In this document: piece after piece, positions 8,140 to 16,807 of the stretch
How positions within the stretch are numbered: the stretch's first letter is position 1
How the letters are laid out: every line of letters begins with the position of its first letter
Assembly (NCBI RefSeq): GCF_027497195.1
Contig: NZ_CP114905.1
Span: 2,590,001-2,654,000 of the forward strand
Direction of reading: 5' to 3'
Length of the DNA: 64,000 nt
DNA from: Streptomyces sp. WMMC500
Lineage (GTDB): Bacteria; Actinomycetota; Actinomycetes; Streptomycetales; Streptomycetaceae
Notes under the pieces: model-generated
Told to the model about the DNA's origin: nothing
Seen by the model: the letters and a program-made list of their open reading frames with translations, nothing else
Database searches by the model: none
Program-made: the position numbers and the translations under genes

Positions 8140-9384
8140 CTACTGCGCCGCGGTCCACTCCTCCCAGGACATGTTCCAGCCGTTGAGGCCGTTGTCCGGG
8201 GCGATGACCTCGTCCTTGGCGTTCTTGACCTCGACCACGTCCCCGATCAGGGAGTTGCGGAAGAACCAGGAACCGGGCGTCGACCTGTCGCCGCCGCCGC
8301 GCGCGTCGTACAGGCCGATGCAGCCGTGGCTGGCGTTGGCCGAGCCGAAGGTGGCCTGGCCCGCCCAGTAGTTGCCGTGGATGAAGGTGCCGGAGGTGGA
8401 CAGGCGCTGCGCGTGCGGTACGTCCTTGATGTCGTACTCGCCGCCGAAGCCGACGGTCTCGCCGTCCATCCTGGTGACCTCGAACTGCTCGCTGATCACC
8501 ATCTTGCCGTTCCACGTCGGCGTGGACGGCGCGCCCGTGGTCACCGGGATGGTCTTGATGACCTTGCCGTTGCGCTCGACCTTCATCTTCTTGCTGTCGG
8601 CGTCGACCGTGCTCACCTGGCTGCGGCCGATCTCGAAGCTGACGTCCTTGTGCTGCTGGCCGTAGACGCCGTCCGCGCCCTCGACGCCGTCGAGGCGCAG
8701 GCTGAGCGTCACCTCGGTGCCCGGCGCCCAGTACTCCTCGGGGCGGAAGTCCAGGCGCTGGTTGCCGAACCAGTGGCCGTCGATCTCGACGCCGGGGTCG
8801 GCGGTGACCTCGATGGCCTCCTCGACCTCCGCGGTGTTCGCGATCGGCTGGTTGAAGTTGATCGACACCGGCATGCCGACGCCGACCGTGCTGCCGTCCT
8901 CGGGCGTGAAGTACCCGATGAAGGAGTTCTCCGGCACGACGGTGGTGAACGAGGCGTCCTTGACGGCCTCCAGGCCGTCGGAGTCCTGCGCGACGGCGTG
9001 CACCGTGTACTTGGTCTGGGTACGCAGATGGCCGGCCGGCTGCCACACGGCGCCGCTCTTCGAGATCTCGCCCTCGACCTCGGTGCCCTTCTCGTCCGCC
9101 ACCTTCACGGAGACGAGCTTGCCCTTGTCCGCGGTCACCTTCAGCGCGCCCTGCGTGCCGACCGCCTCGGCGCCGTCCTTCGGCGTGATCTCGACGACGG
9201 CCTGCGAGACCTTCTGCTCACCGCCGCCCTGGGGACCCGCACCCCCCTTGCCGCCCTTGCCGCCGTCGTCGTCGTCCCCGCCGTCGGATCCCCCGCACGC
9301 CGTCACCAGGACGAGCACGGCGCCGGTCAGCAGCGCCGCCAGGCTGTGCCGGGTACGCACCCTTCGTATCCGCTCCACCTTCAA
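8140..9384 (-). CDS. L,D-transpeptidase lipoprotein (Ig-like plus YkuD domains)
   Basis: Peptidoglycan cross-linking enzyme of 414 residues, exported and lipid-anchored. The TTG start at 9384 follows AGGGGAG by 9 bases and gives a normal signal peptide ending in the lipobox LVTAC; a GTG six bases downstream is the alternative. After a Gly/Asp-rich linker come Ig-like domains (about 70-260) as in mycobacterial Ldt enzymes. The YkuD domain follows, with catalytic Cys near residue 355 in SHGCIGLYD and the upstream His in the GTFIHGNYW segment. It would make 3-3 cross-links by acting on tetrapeptide stems outside the membrane. Monocistronic, ending in a strong hairpin. The longer open frame upstream of 9384 lacks a convincing start. 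Confidence 0.9.
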   Translation of the reverse strand: MKVERIRRVRTRHSLAALLTGAVLVLVTACGGSDGGDDDDGGKGGKGGAGPQGGGEQKVSQAVVEITPKDGAEAVGTQGALKVTADKGKLVSVKVADEKGTEVEGEISKSGAVWQPAGHLRTQTKYTVHAVAQDSDGLEAVKDASFTTVVPENSFIGYFTPEDGSTVGVGMPVSINFNQPIANTAEVEEAIEVTADPGVEIDGHWFGNQRLDFRPEEYWAPGTEVTLSLRLDGVEGADGVYGQQHKDVSFEIGRSQVSTVDADSKKMKVERNGKVIKTIPVTTGAPSTPTWNGKMVISEQFEVTRMDGETVGFGGEYDIKDVPHAQRLSTSGTFIHGNYWAGQATFGSANASHGCIGLYDARGGGDRSTPGSWFFRNSLIGDVVEVKNAKDEVIAPDNGLNGWNMSWEEWTAAQ

Positions 9385-9592
9385 CGCCGCATTCTCCCCT
9401 CGGCCACACCGAGCCTGACTTCCCCCGCGCGTGGTCCACAACGCGCCTTTGCGTTCAAGGTATCCCCAGCCACGGAGATGTGACGCCACGCGATTGTCAC
9501 CGTTCGGTCCCAACTGATGTTCGCCCCGCGGCGCGCTCGCGGGGCGTTAAACCGGTGGCGTCCCGGAGGGCGCCGGGTGACACTGCAACCCG

Positions 9593-10969
9593 ATGACCTC
9601 CTCTTCTGCTCCTTCTCCCGCTTCGTCCTCTCCCTCCTCCCCTGCCTCCTCCCCTGCCTCCGCCTCCGCGTCGCCGGCCCTCCCGGAGCCGCCCCGCCGG
9701 CCGTTGCGCAGCCGCGAGTTCGGCCTCTTCTTCGTCGCCCGCGCCATCGCCCGGCTCGGCGACATGATGGCGCCCGTCGCCCTCGCCGCCGGGCTGATCA
9801 TGCACGGGTACGGCGCCGGTGCGGTCGGCCTGGCGATGGCGTCGATGACCGCGTGCTTCGCCGGGTTCGTCATCTTCGGCGGCGTCTTCGCGGACCGGTT
9901 CAACGCCCGCGCCGTGATGATCGGCGCCGACGTCGCCCGGATCGGCACGCAGCTCGCGATGGCCGGCCTGTTCCTCTCCGGCGGCGTCGTGCTCTGGCAG
10001 GTCTGCGCGCTGTCCGCGCTGAACGGCATCGCCGCAGCGATGTTCCAGCCCGGCGTCGCCGGCGTGATCCCGCGGATCGCGGACGACGTGCAGGGCGCCA
10101 ACGCCTCCATCCGCACGGCCGAGTCGGCGATGACGCTCGCCGGCCCCGCGGCGGCGGGCGCCCTGGTGGGCCTCACCTCGCCGGGCGGCGTGTACGCCGC
10201 GCACGCCGGGACGTACGCCGTGAGCGCCCTCTGCCTGGCGCTGCTGCGGCTGCCGCCGCGCCCGGCGGACGACGCGCCGCCCGCGCGGCTGGCGAGGGGC
10301 GGGCGGGGGCGGGCGTTCCGGGCCGACCTGGCGGAGGGCTGGCGCGAGTTCTCCTCCCGCACCTGGATGTGGGCGGTCATCGCGGTGTGGATGGTCTTCA
10401 TGATCGGCTCCTGGGGCCCGACGGTGCCGCTGCTGGCGGCGGAGGTGGTCAAGGAGTACGGGGCCGGGGCGTACGGCCTCGTGAACTCCGTGATGGGCGC
10501 CGGGATGGTCGTCGGCGGGCTGGTCGCGATGCGGCTGCGCCCCGCGCACCCGCTGCGCGCGGGGTCGGTCGCCATGCTCGGCTTCGGCGCGCAGCCGGCG
10601 GCGGTGGGGCTGGCGCTGCCGGTGCCGGCGATCGCCGGGGCGATGGCGGTCTCCGGGGCGGCGCTGGCGTTCTGGGGCGTGATGTGGGCGACGAGCGTCC
10701 AGACGCAGGTGCCGCCCGCGGCGCTGAGCCGGGTCAACGCGTACGAGATCGCCGGCTCGGTCGCCATGCTGCCGGTCGGCAACGCGCTCGCCGGGCCGGC
10801 GTCGGGGGCGTTCGGCGCGCACGAGGTGCTGGTGTTCAACGGCGTGCTGGCGCTGCTGGCGGCGGGCGCGCTGCTGTCCGTACCGGCGATACGCAACCTG
10901 CGCAGAGCCGACGGCGTGCGAAGAGATCCCCGTATGACCGACAGGTCGGGAGAAGGGAAAACAGGGTGA
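9593..10969 (+). CDS. MFS transporter (DHA3-like efflux type)
   Basis: Polytopic membrane protein of 458 residues with about 12 predicted helices. The N-terminal ~35 residues are an unusual Ser/Pro/Ala low-complexity stretch encoded by a pyrimidine-rich run. Helices start near FGLFFVARAIARLGDMMAPVALAAGL. Motif A between helices 2 and 3 reads FGGVFADRFNARAVMIGADV, and MFQPGVAGVIPRIADD resembles the conserved loop of DHA3 transporters (macrolide or siderophore exporters). The substrate is unknown. The start at 9593 lacks a strong ribosome site, and an internal start cannot be excluded. The ABC exporter pair follows after 34 bases and could be co-transcribed. Confidence 0.85.
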   Translation: MTSSSAPSPASSSPSSPASSPASASASPALPEPPRRPLRSREFGLFFVARAIARLGDMMAPVALAAGLIMHGYGAGAVGLAMASMTACFAGFVIFGGVFADRFNARAVMIGADVARIGTQLAMAGLFLSGGVVLWQVCALSALNGIAAAMFQPGVAGVIPRIADDVQGANASIRTAESAMTLAGPAAAGALVGLTSPGGVYAAHAGTYAVSALCLALLRLPPRPADDAPPARLARGGRGRAFRADLAEGWREFSSRTWMWAVIAVWMVFMIGSWGPTVPLLAAEVVKEYGAGAYGLVNSVMGAGMVVGGLVAMRLRPAHPLRAGSVAMLGFGAQPAAVGLALPVPAIAGAMAVSGAALAFWGVMWATSVQTQVPPAALSRVNAYEIAGSVAMLPVGNALAGPASGAFGAHEVLVFNGVLALLAAGALLSVPAIRNLRRADGVRRDPRMTDRSGEGKTG

Positions 10970-11003
10970 GCGCTTACCCTGCCCTTACGTAGGCTCGGAG
11001 GCG

Positions 11004-13019
11004 ATGCCTGCCGCCGCGACACACACAGAAGAGCCCGAGCCCGCCGACTCCCCGACCGCCGCCGCTACCGGCCCCGACCTCGAAGAACCGCCCGCGGGCG
11101 GCGCGGAGGACCGCTCCGCGGTGCGCTCGCTGCTGCGCCTGTGGCCGTACGTGCGCCCGGTGCGGGTACGGCTGTTCTCGGCGGCCGGCGTGGCGATCGT
11201 CGCGTCCTGCATCGGACTGGTGATCCCGCTGGTGCTCAAGTGGCTCGTGGACGGCCCGGTGGCCGACCGCGACCCGGCCGGCGTGTGGCTCGGCGGGCTG
11301 GTCATCCTCGTGCTCGGCATCGCGGAGGCGGCGCTGTTCGGCTTCCGCCGCTGGCTGGTGGCCCGCCCGCTGGCCGGGGTGGAGGCGGCGATGCGGGCGA
11401 GCCTGTACCGGCACCTGCAGCGGCTGCCGGTCTCCTTCCACGACCGCTGGGCCTCCGGCCAACTGCTCTCCCGCGGCACGACTGACCTCCAGCTCATCCG
11501 GATGTTCCTGGCCTTCCCGCTGACGTTCCTGGTCGTCAACGGCACCACCATCGCGGTCGGCTGCGCGGTCCTGCTCGCGCAGGAGTGGACGCTCGGGCTG
11601 GTGCTGCTGGCGCCCGTGATCCCGCTGGTGGCGCTCTGCTCGTCCTTCGAGCGGCGCTTCTTCGGCGCCGCGCGCCGGGCGCAGGACCAGGTCGGCGACC
11701 TGACGACGGTGGTCGAGGAGGCGGTGCTCGGCATCCGCATCGTCAAGGGCTTCGGCCGGCACCGCAGCCAGGCGCAGGCATTCCGCCGGCTGACCCGTGA
11801 GCTGCGCGCCACCGAGTTGCACAAGGCGCGGCTGCTGGCGGGGATCTGGGCGCTGATCATGACGCTGCCGGAGCTGGCGATCGGCGCGGCGCTGGTGCTC
11901 GGCACGGTGCAGGTCGCGGACGGCGACCTGTCGGCGGGGACGCTGGTGGCGTTCCTGTCCACGGCGATGGCGCTGCGCTGGCCGGTGGAGTCGATCGGGT
12001 TCCTGCTGGCGATGTGCAACGAGGCGGCGACCGCGGCGGACCGCTACTTCGAGGTGATGGACGAGCCGGAGGCCGACGCGGCGGACCGCAAGGCCGCCGC
12101 GGGCGCCTCGGGCACCGCACACTCCGGGGCCTCGGCGGACCCCGGCGCCCCCGCGCCCCCCGCCGTCCCCGCGCAGCGCACCGCGTCCCCGCCCGGGCCA
12201 GGACCGGAGCCCCCGCCCTCCGCCGCCGACGGCATCCGCTTCACCGGTGTCGTCTTCCGCCACCCCGACGCCGGGCCGGACACCGCGCCCGTACTCGACG
12301 GCATCGACCTGCACGTGCGCTCCGGCGAGACCCTCGCCCTCGTCGGCGCGACCGGCAGCGGCAAGACGACGCTCACCGCGCTCGTCCCGCGCCTGTACGA
12401 GCCGACCGCCGGCCGCGTCAGCCTCGACGGCCGCGACATCACCGCCCTCCCCCGCGACGAGCTGCGCGCGCTGGTCGCCGTGGCGTTCGAGGAACCGACG
12501 CTCTTCTCCGCCACCGCCGGCGCGAACGTCCTCATGGGCTCGTACGAGGCCGAGGAGCACGACCTGCTGCGGGCGCTGGACATCGCGCAGGCGGACTTCG
12601 TCCACCGACTGCCGCACGGCCACCGCACGGAGGTCGGCGAGCAGGGACTCAGCCTCTCCGGCGGCCAGCGGCAGCGGCTCGCGCTGGCGCGGGCGATCGT
12701 GGGCCGGCCGCGCTTCCTCGTGCTCGACGACCCGCTCTCGGCGCTCGACGTGCACACCGAGGCGCTGGTGGAGGCCGCGCTGCGCCGGGTGCTGGCGACG
12801 ACCACGGCGCTGGTGGTGGCGCACCGGCCGTCCACGGTGCTGCTCGCCGACCGGGTCGCGCTGCTGTCCGGCGGCCGGGTCGCGGCGGTGGGCACCCACG
12901 ACGAACTGCTGCACGGCAGCGCGGAGTACCGCGCGCTGATGGCCGGCGTGACGGAGGAGCGGACACCGGACGCGGACGCGGCCGGGGCCGCGCACGGCGA
13001 GGAGGGGGAGCGGCGATGA
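11004..13019 (+). CDS. ABC exporter half-transporter with degenerate Walker B
   Basis: Fused membrane and ATPase half-transporter of 671 residues. The N-terminus is an acidic Pro/Ala tail, followed by a six-helix ABC membrane domain (about 45-345). A long Pro/Ala-rich linker (about 365-405) precedes the ATPase: Walker A GATGSGKTT near 447, signature LSGGQRQRLALARA near 548, and Walker B FLVLDDPLSALD near 570. The residue after Walker B is Asp instead of the catalytic Glu; the switch His is present (VVAHRPST). This marks the degenerate subunit of a heterodimeric exporter. Its stop overlaps the next gene's start by 4 bases (ATGA), so the two are coupled and almost certainly assemble together. 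Substrate unknown; lipids or drugs are typical. Confidence 0.93.
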   Translation: MPAAATHTEEPEPADSPTAAATGPDLEEPPAGGAEDRSAVRSLLRLWPYVRPVRVRLFSAAGVAIVASCIGLVIPLVLKWLVDGPVADRDPAGVWLGGLVILVLGIAEAALFGFRRWLVARPLAGVEAAMRASLYRHLQRLPVSFHDRWASGQLLSRGTTDLQLIRMFLAFPLTFLVVNGTTIAVGCAVLLAQEWTLGLVLLAPVIPLVALCSSFERRFFGAARRAQDQVGDLTTVVEEAVLGIRIVKGFGRHRSQAQAFRRLTRELRATELHKARLLAGIWALIMTLPELAIGAALVLGTVQVADGDLSAGTLVAFLSTAMALRWPVESIGFLLAMCNEAATAADRYFEVMDEPEADAADRKAAAGASGTAHSGASADPGAPAPPAVPAQRTASPPGPGPEPPPSAADGIRFTGVVFRHPDAGPDTAPVLDGIDLHVRSGETLALVGATGSGKTTLTALVPRLYEPTAGRVSLDGRDITALPRDELRALVAVAFEEPTLFSATAGANVLMGSYEAEEHDLLRALDIAQADFVHRLPHGHRTEVGEQGLSLSGGQRQRLALARAIVGRPRFLVLDDPLSALDVHTEALVEAALRRVLATTTALVVAHRPSTVLLADRVALLSGGRVAAVGTHDELLHGSAEYRALMAGVTEERTPDADAAGAAHGEEGERR

Positions 13020-14872
13020 CGGCGACGGTCACCGAGAGACCCGGCGGCGAGGAGCCGGACGACGACCGCCCGCGCCCGCGGAGCGACCCGTTCGACCAGG
13101 ACCTGCTGCCCGCGCCGGACGGCGCGTCCCGCACGCTGCTGGGCTCCCTGCTCGCCCCGCACCGGCGCCGGGTCGCCGCCGCGGCCGTGCTGATCCTGCT
13201 GCAGCAGGCCGCGGTGCAGGCAGGCCCGCTGCTCGTCGCGTACGCCATCGACCACGCCGTGCCCGCGCTGCGGCGCGACGACCACGGCCCGCTGATCGCC
13301 GTCGGCGTCGCGTACGCGGTCTGCGCGCTGGCCTCCGGGCTGCTCCAGCACACCTTCGTGCGCGCCGCCGCGCGCATCAACCAGGACGTGCTGCTCGACC
13401 TGCGCGGGCGGATCTTCCGCCACGCGCAGGCCCTCGACGTCGACTTCCACGACCGCTACACCTCCGGCCGGCTCATCTCCCGCTCCACCAGCGACGTGGA
13501 GTCGCTGCGCGAGCTGCTGAGCGAGGGGCTGCAGGAGCTGATCGTCGTCGTGCTCCAGGTGGTGTACATCGCCGCGCTGCTGCTCTGGCTGGACCTGGGG
13601 CTCGGCGGGGCGGCGCTGCTGTCGTTCGTGCCGCTGTACGCGCTGATCCGCAGCTTCCAGCGGCGGTCGATCAAGATCTACACCAAGCGGTCGACGGCCA
13701 TCGCACAGGTGATCGTGAAGTTCGTCGAGACGATGAACGGCATCCGGCCCGTCCAGGCGTTCCGCCGGGAACGGGCGAACGACGAGGACTTCGACCGGCT
13801 CAACGGGCACCACGAGCGGGTCAACGGCGACTCCATCCTCGAGATGGCCCGGTACGTCGTCTCCTCCCGGCTGACGGCGAACTTCGCGGTCGCCGCGATC
13901 GTGCTGTGGGGCGCGTACCGGGTGGCGGAGGACGAGCTGGCGCTGGGGGTGCTGGCCGCGGCGGTGCTGTACCTGCGGCGGCTGTACGACCCGATCGACC
14001 GGCTCGGGATGTTCCTCAACTCCTACCAGTCGGCGGCGGCGTCGCTGCAGAAGATCGCCGGGCTGCTGGCGCAGCGGCCGGGCGTGGCGGAGCCGGCGGA
14101 GCCGCGCCCGCTGCCGGCGCGCCCGGAGGGGCTGCCGGGCCGGGAGGTCCGCTTCGAGGAGGTCGGCTTCTCCTACCGTACGGGCGGCGAGGTGCTGCCC
14201 CGCTTCGACCTGACGGTGCCCGCCGGGCAGACGGTCGCGGTCGTCGGCTCGACGGGGGCGGGGAAGTCGACGCTGGCCAAGCTGCTGGCGCGGTTCTACG
14301 ACCCGAGCGCGGGCCGGGTCCTGCTGGACGGGGTGGACCTGCGGGAGATCGGGAACGCGGAGCTGCGGCGCGCCGTCGTGATGGTCACGCAGGAGGCGTT
14401 CCTGTTCTCGGGCACGGTCGCGGAGAACATCGCGATCGGCCGCCCGGAGGCGACCCGCGAGGAGATCGAGGCGGCGGCGAGGGCGCTGGGCGCGCACGAG
14501 TTCATCACGGCCCTGCCGGACGGCTACGACACCGACGTACGCAAGCGCGGCGGCCGCATCTCGGCGGGCCAGCGCCAGTTGGTCGCGTTCGCCCGCGCGC
14601 TGCTGGCCGACCCGGCGGTGGTGATCCTCGACGAGGCCACGTCGTCGCTGGACATCCCCGGTGAACAGGCGGTCCAGCGGGCGATGCGGACGGTGCTGCA
14701 CGGCCGCACGGCGGTGGTCATCGCCCACCGCCTTTCGACGGTGGAGATCGCGGACCGCGTCCTGGTGATGGCCCAGGGCCGCATCGTGGAGGACGGCCCC
14801 CCGGCCACCCTGATCGCCGACCGCGGCCGCTTCGCGGCGCTGCACCAGGCGTGGCAGGACAGCACCCTGTGA
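13016..14872 (+). CDS. ABC exporter half-transporter with intact ATPase and variant signature
   Basis: Half-transporter of 618 residues, partner of the preceding gene. The membrane domain (about 45-330) is followed by an ATPase with Walker A GSTGAGKST near 411, Walker B VVILDEATSSLD near 535 with the catalytic Glu, and switch His in VIAHRLST. The signature is ISAGQ rather than LSGGQ. Because composite ATP sites pair Walker motifs of one subunit with the signature of the other, the Asp-for-Glu change in the partner and the altered signature here fall in the same site. The other site is canonical. This is the known asymmetric architecture of heterodimeric type IV exporters such as TM287/288. 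Start chosen at the ATGA overlap. Confidence 0.93.
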   Translation: MTATVTERPGGEEPDDDRPRPRSDPFDQDLLPAPDGASRTLLGSLLAPHRRRVAAAAVLILLQQAAVQAGPLLVAYAIDHAVPALRRDDHGPLIAVGVAYAVCALASGLLQHTFVRAAARINQDVLLDLRGRIFRHAQALDVDFHDRYTSGRLISRSTSDVESLRELLSEGLQELIVVVLQVVYIAALLLWLDLGLGGAALLSFVPLYALIRSFQRRSIKIYTKRSTAIAQVIVKFVETMNGIRPVQAFRRERANDEDFDRLNGHHERVNGDSILEMARYVVSSRLTANFAVAAIVLWGAYRVAEDELALGVLAAAVLYLRRLYDPIDRLGMFLNSYQSAAASLQKIAGLLAQRPGVAEPAEPRPLPARPEGLPGREVRFEEVGFSYRTGGEVLPRFDLTVPAGQTVAVVGSTGAGKSTLAKLLARFYDPSAGRVLLDGVDLREIGNAELRRAVVMVTQEAFLFSGTVAENIAIGRPEATREEIEAAARALGAHEFITALPDGYDTDVRKRGGRISAGQRQLVAFARALLADPAVVILDEATSSLDIPGEQAVQRAMRTVLHGRTAVVIAHRLSTVEIADRVLVMAQGRIVEDGPPATLIADRGRFAALHQAWQDSTL

Positions 14873-14908
14873 CCTCCGGCCGGGCCGCCGGGCCGCGGCC
14901 GGCCGCCG

Positions 14909-15409
14909 CTACAGCGCGCGCAGCCAGGCGCCGAGCGCGGCGAAGTCCGCGTCGGTGAGTCCCCGGCCGGGGTCGACGCGGTGCAGCAGGGCCCGCTCCG
15001 GATGGTGGGCGCCGACCCAGTCGCGGTCGGCGTCGGTGATCTCGTCGTCCACCCAGGCGAACGGACGGCCGGCCGCCCAGTCGACCAGGAGCGGGGTCTT
15101 CCAGTGCGGCCCGCCGCGTCCGGGCCCGCCGGCGTGCTCCGGGATGTCCACCACCGGCAGCTCCGGCAGGCCGAGGAGCGGGGCGACGCTCTCGTTGGCG
15201 TCGGCCTGCCAGGTCGTGGCCCACACCAGCTCGCACGGGAGCGCCGCCAGCCGGGGCCCGTCCGCCGGCTCGACCCGGGCCAGCAGCGGGTTCCCCGTGT
15301 CCGGCGCCGGCGGCGGGACGCGACCGGGGCGGCCGTGCCAGGTGGGTCCGAACGGGATGAGGGGGCCGTCGACGTCAAGAAAAAGCAGCGGACGTACGAA
15401 ACCGATCAC
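14909..15409 (-). CDS. HAD-like domain protein
   Basis: Protein of 166 residues starting directly with a HAD-type motif, RPLLFLDVDGPLIPFG, followed by WATTWQADANESV and the acidic motif FAWVDDEITDADRDW. This matches the small HAD-like group found in many Streptomyces and related to the HAD domain of Swiss-army-knife RNA repair proteins. The Asp residues for a metal-dependent phosphotransfer site are present. Substrate unknown. The GTG start places the first motif within ten residues, as usual for the fold. It converges with the ABC exporter operon 36 bases away and stands alone. Confidence 0.7.
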   Translation of the reverse strand: MIGFVRPLLFLDVDGPLIPFGPTWHGRPGRVPPPAPDTGNPLLARVEPADGPRLAALPCELVWATTWQADANESVAPLLGLPELPVVDIPEHAGGPGRGGPHWKTPLLVDWAAGRPFAWVDDEITDADRDWVGAHHPERALLHRVDPGRGLTDADFAALGAWLRAL

Positions 15410-15792
15410 ACCCGAACGCTAGGACCTGTCGTCAATCTCCCGCCACCGGCGGCCCCCAACGGGCCGGGTCGGGGTGCGGTTCGGGGGTGGGAGCGCGAAG
15501 GTGACCGGTGAAGGTGCACAGCGTGTCTACTCTGGCACGCTCCGTGACTGAAATGCTATTCTTCGTTCCGGCTTTCACGCCATGAAAGTTGACGATTCCC
15601 TCTCCGGTAACCGCAGCTCAGCGCACGCGTCACTGGACTGGACCATAAAGGGTGGCGGTCCCCCCTTCTCAGGCAGGCGTTCCTATGCGTCACTCTTGTC
15701 GTGTTCGCATCAGAACACCGGTCTGTCCGTACAGCAGCACCAGCACCGCCTCTCCCCACCCCCACAGAGCACACGAGTGCCAGGAGGCCGCG
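15410..15792. other. Divergent non-coding region before the muramidase
   Basis: About 380 bases between divergent genes, visibly richer in A/T than the flanks. It holds an inverted repeat CTTTCA-N5-TGAAAG (15572-15588) that overlaps ATGAAAGTTG (15582-15591). That decamer recurs at 16783-16792. I see no convincing gene, tRNA or riboswitch; a long 5' leader for the muramidase is likely. Confidence 0.5.
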
Positions 15793-16695
15793 ATGCACGT
15801 GAACAGATCACTGACCCACCGCCTCTTCTCGCGCCGCGCCGGCCGCACCCGCGCCGGCGCCGCCGTCGTCCTCGGCGCATCCCTCGCCCTGGTCGCGGGG
15901 CTCACCGCACCGTCGGCCGCGTCCTCGCCTGCGGACGACGCCGACAGGAAGAAGAAGAACCCCGTGCCGCTCGGCCACGCATACATGGGCATGGGCGTGG
16001 ACGCGGACCAGTCGTCCCCTGACGTCAGCCCGAGGGACCACACCAGCGGCGTGCAGGGCATCGACGTCTCGCACTGGCAGGGCAGCATCAACTGGACGTC
16101 GGTGCGCAACGCCGGCATCCAGTTCGCCTGGATGAAGGCGACCGAGGGGACGACCTACAAGGACCCGCGGTTCAACACCAACTACCCGGCGGCGTACCGC
16201 GCCGGCGTCATCCGCGGCGCCTACCACTTCGCCCGGCCGAACTCCTCCAGCGGCGCCGCCCAGGCCAACTTCTTCGCCTCCAACGGCGGCGCCTGGTCCC
16301 GCGACAACCTGACCCTGCCCGGCGTGCTGGACATCGAGAACAACCCCTCCGGCTCCGCCTGCTACGGGCTCTCGCAGTCCGCGATGCGCAACTGGATCCT
16401 CGACTTCTACAACACCTACAAGTCGCGGACCAGCCGTGACGTGGTCATCTACACCAGCCCGAGCTGGTGGAACAGTTGCACCGGCGGCTGGAACGGCATG
16501 TCCTCGCGCAGCCCGCTGTGGGTCGCGCACTGGACCTCCGCGCACAACCCGTCGCTCCCGGGCGGCTTCCCCTTCTACACGGTGTGGCAGTACACGAGCA
16601 CCGGGCGGGTCTCCGGCATCTCCGGCAACGTCGACCGCAACAAGTTCAACGGTTCGCGCGCCCGGCTGCTGGCGCTGGCGAACAACACCCCGTAG
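15793..16695 (+). CDS. Secreted GH25 muramidase (lysozyme)
   Basis: Extracellular N-acetylmuramidase of 300 residues, catalytic domain only. The signal peptide has an Arg-rich n-region (RRAGRTR) and ends around PSAAS. The GH25 barrel begins at GIDVSHWQG with D91, and the catalytic DxE pair is D180-E182 in GVLDIENNP. WMKATEGTTYKDPRF, YHFARP and the terminal VDRNKFNGS are family hallmarks. It hydrolyses the MurNAc-GlcNAc bond of peptidoglycan. The ATG at 15793 follows AGGAGG by 5 bases; the frame is open for 47 codons upstream but that part has no ribosome site. A hairpin terminator follows. A likely role is wall turnover or lysis of competitors. Confidence 0.93.
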   Translation: MHVNRSLTHRLFSRRAGRTRAGAAVVLGASLALVAGLTAPSAASSPADDADRKKKNPVPLGHAYMGMGVDADQSSPDVSPRDHTSGVQGIDVSHWQGSINWTSVRNAGIQFAWMKATEGTTYKDPRFNTNYPAAYRAGVIRGAYHFARPNSSSGAAQANFFASNGGAWSRDNLTLPGVLDIENNPSGSACYGLSQSAMRNWILDFYNTYKSRTSRDVVIYTSPSWWNSCTGGWNGMSSRSPLWVAHWTSAHNPSLPGGFPFYTVWQYTSTGRVSGISGNVDRNKFNGSRARLLALANNTP

Positions 16696-16715
16696 CCCGG
16701 GGAGCGCAGGCGACG

Positions 16716-16747
16716 AAGGGGCCGGCCGGGCCGACGGCCGGCCCCTT
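16716..16747 (+). terminator. Hairpin terminator after the muramidase
   Basis: Perfect 13-base stem, AAGGGGCCGGCCG with its complement, and a 6-base loop. It lies 21 bases after the muramidase stop and ahead of the next operon. Confidence 0.75.
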
Positions 16748-16807
16748 CCGCGTGGGCCCCGGACAGCGAGGGGTCACAAAAGATGAAAGTTGCTCTACTC
16801 TTCCGCC

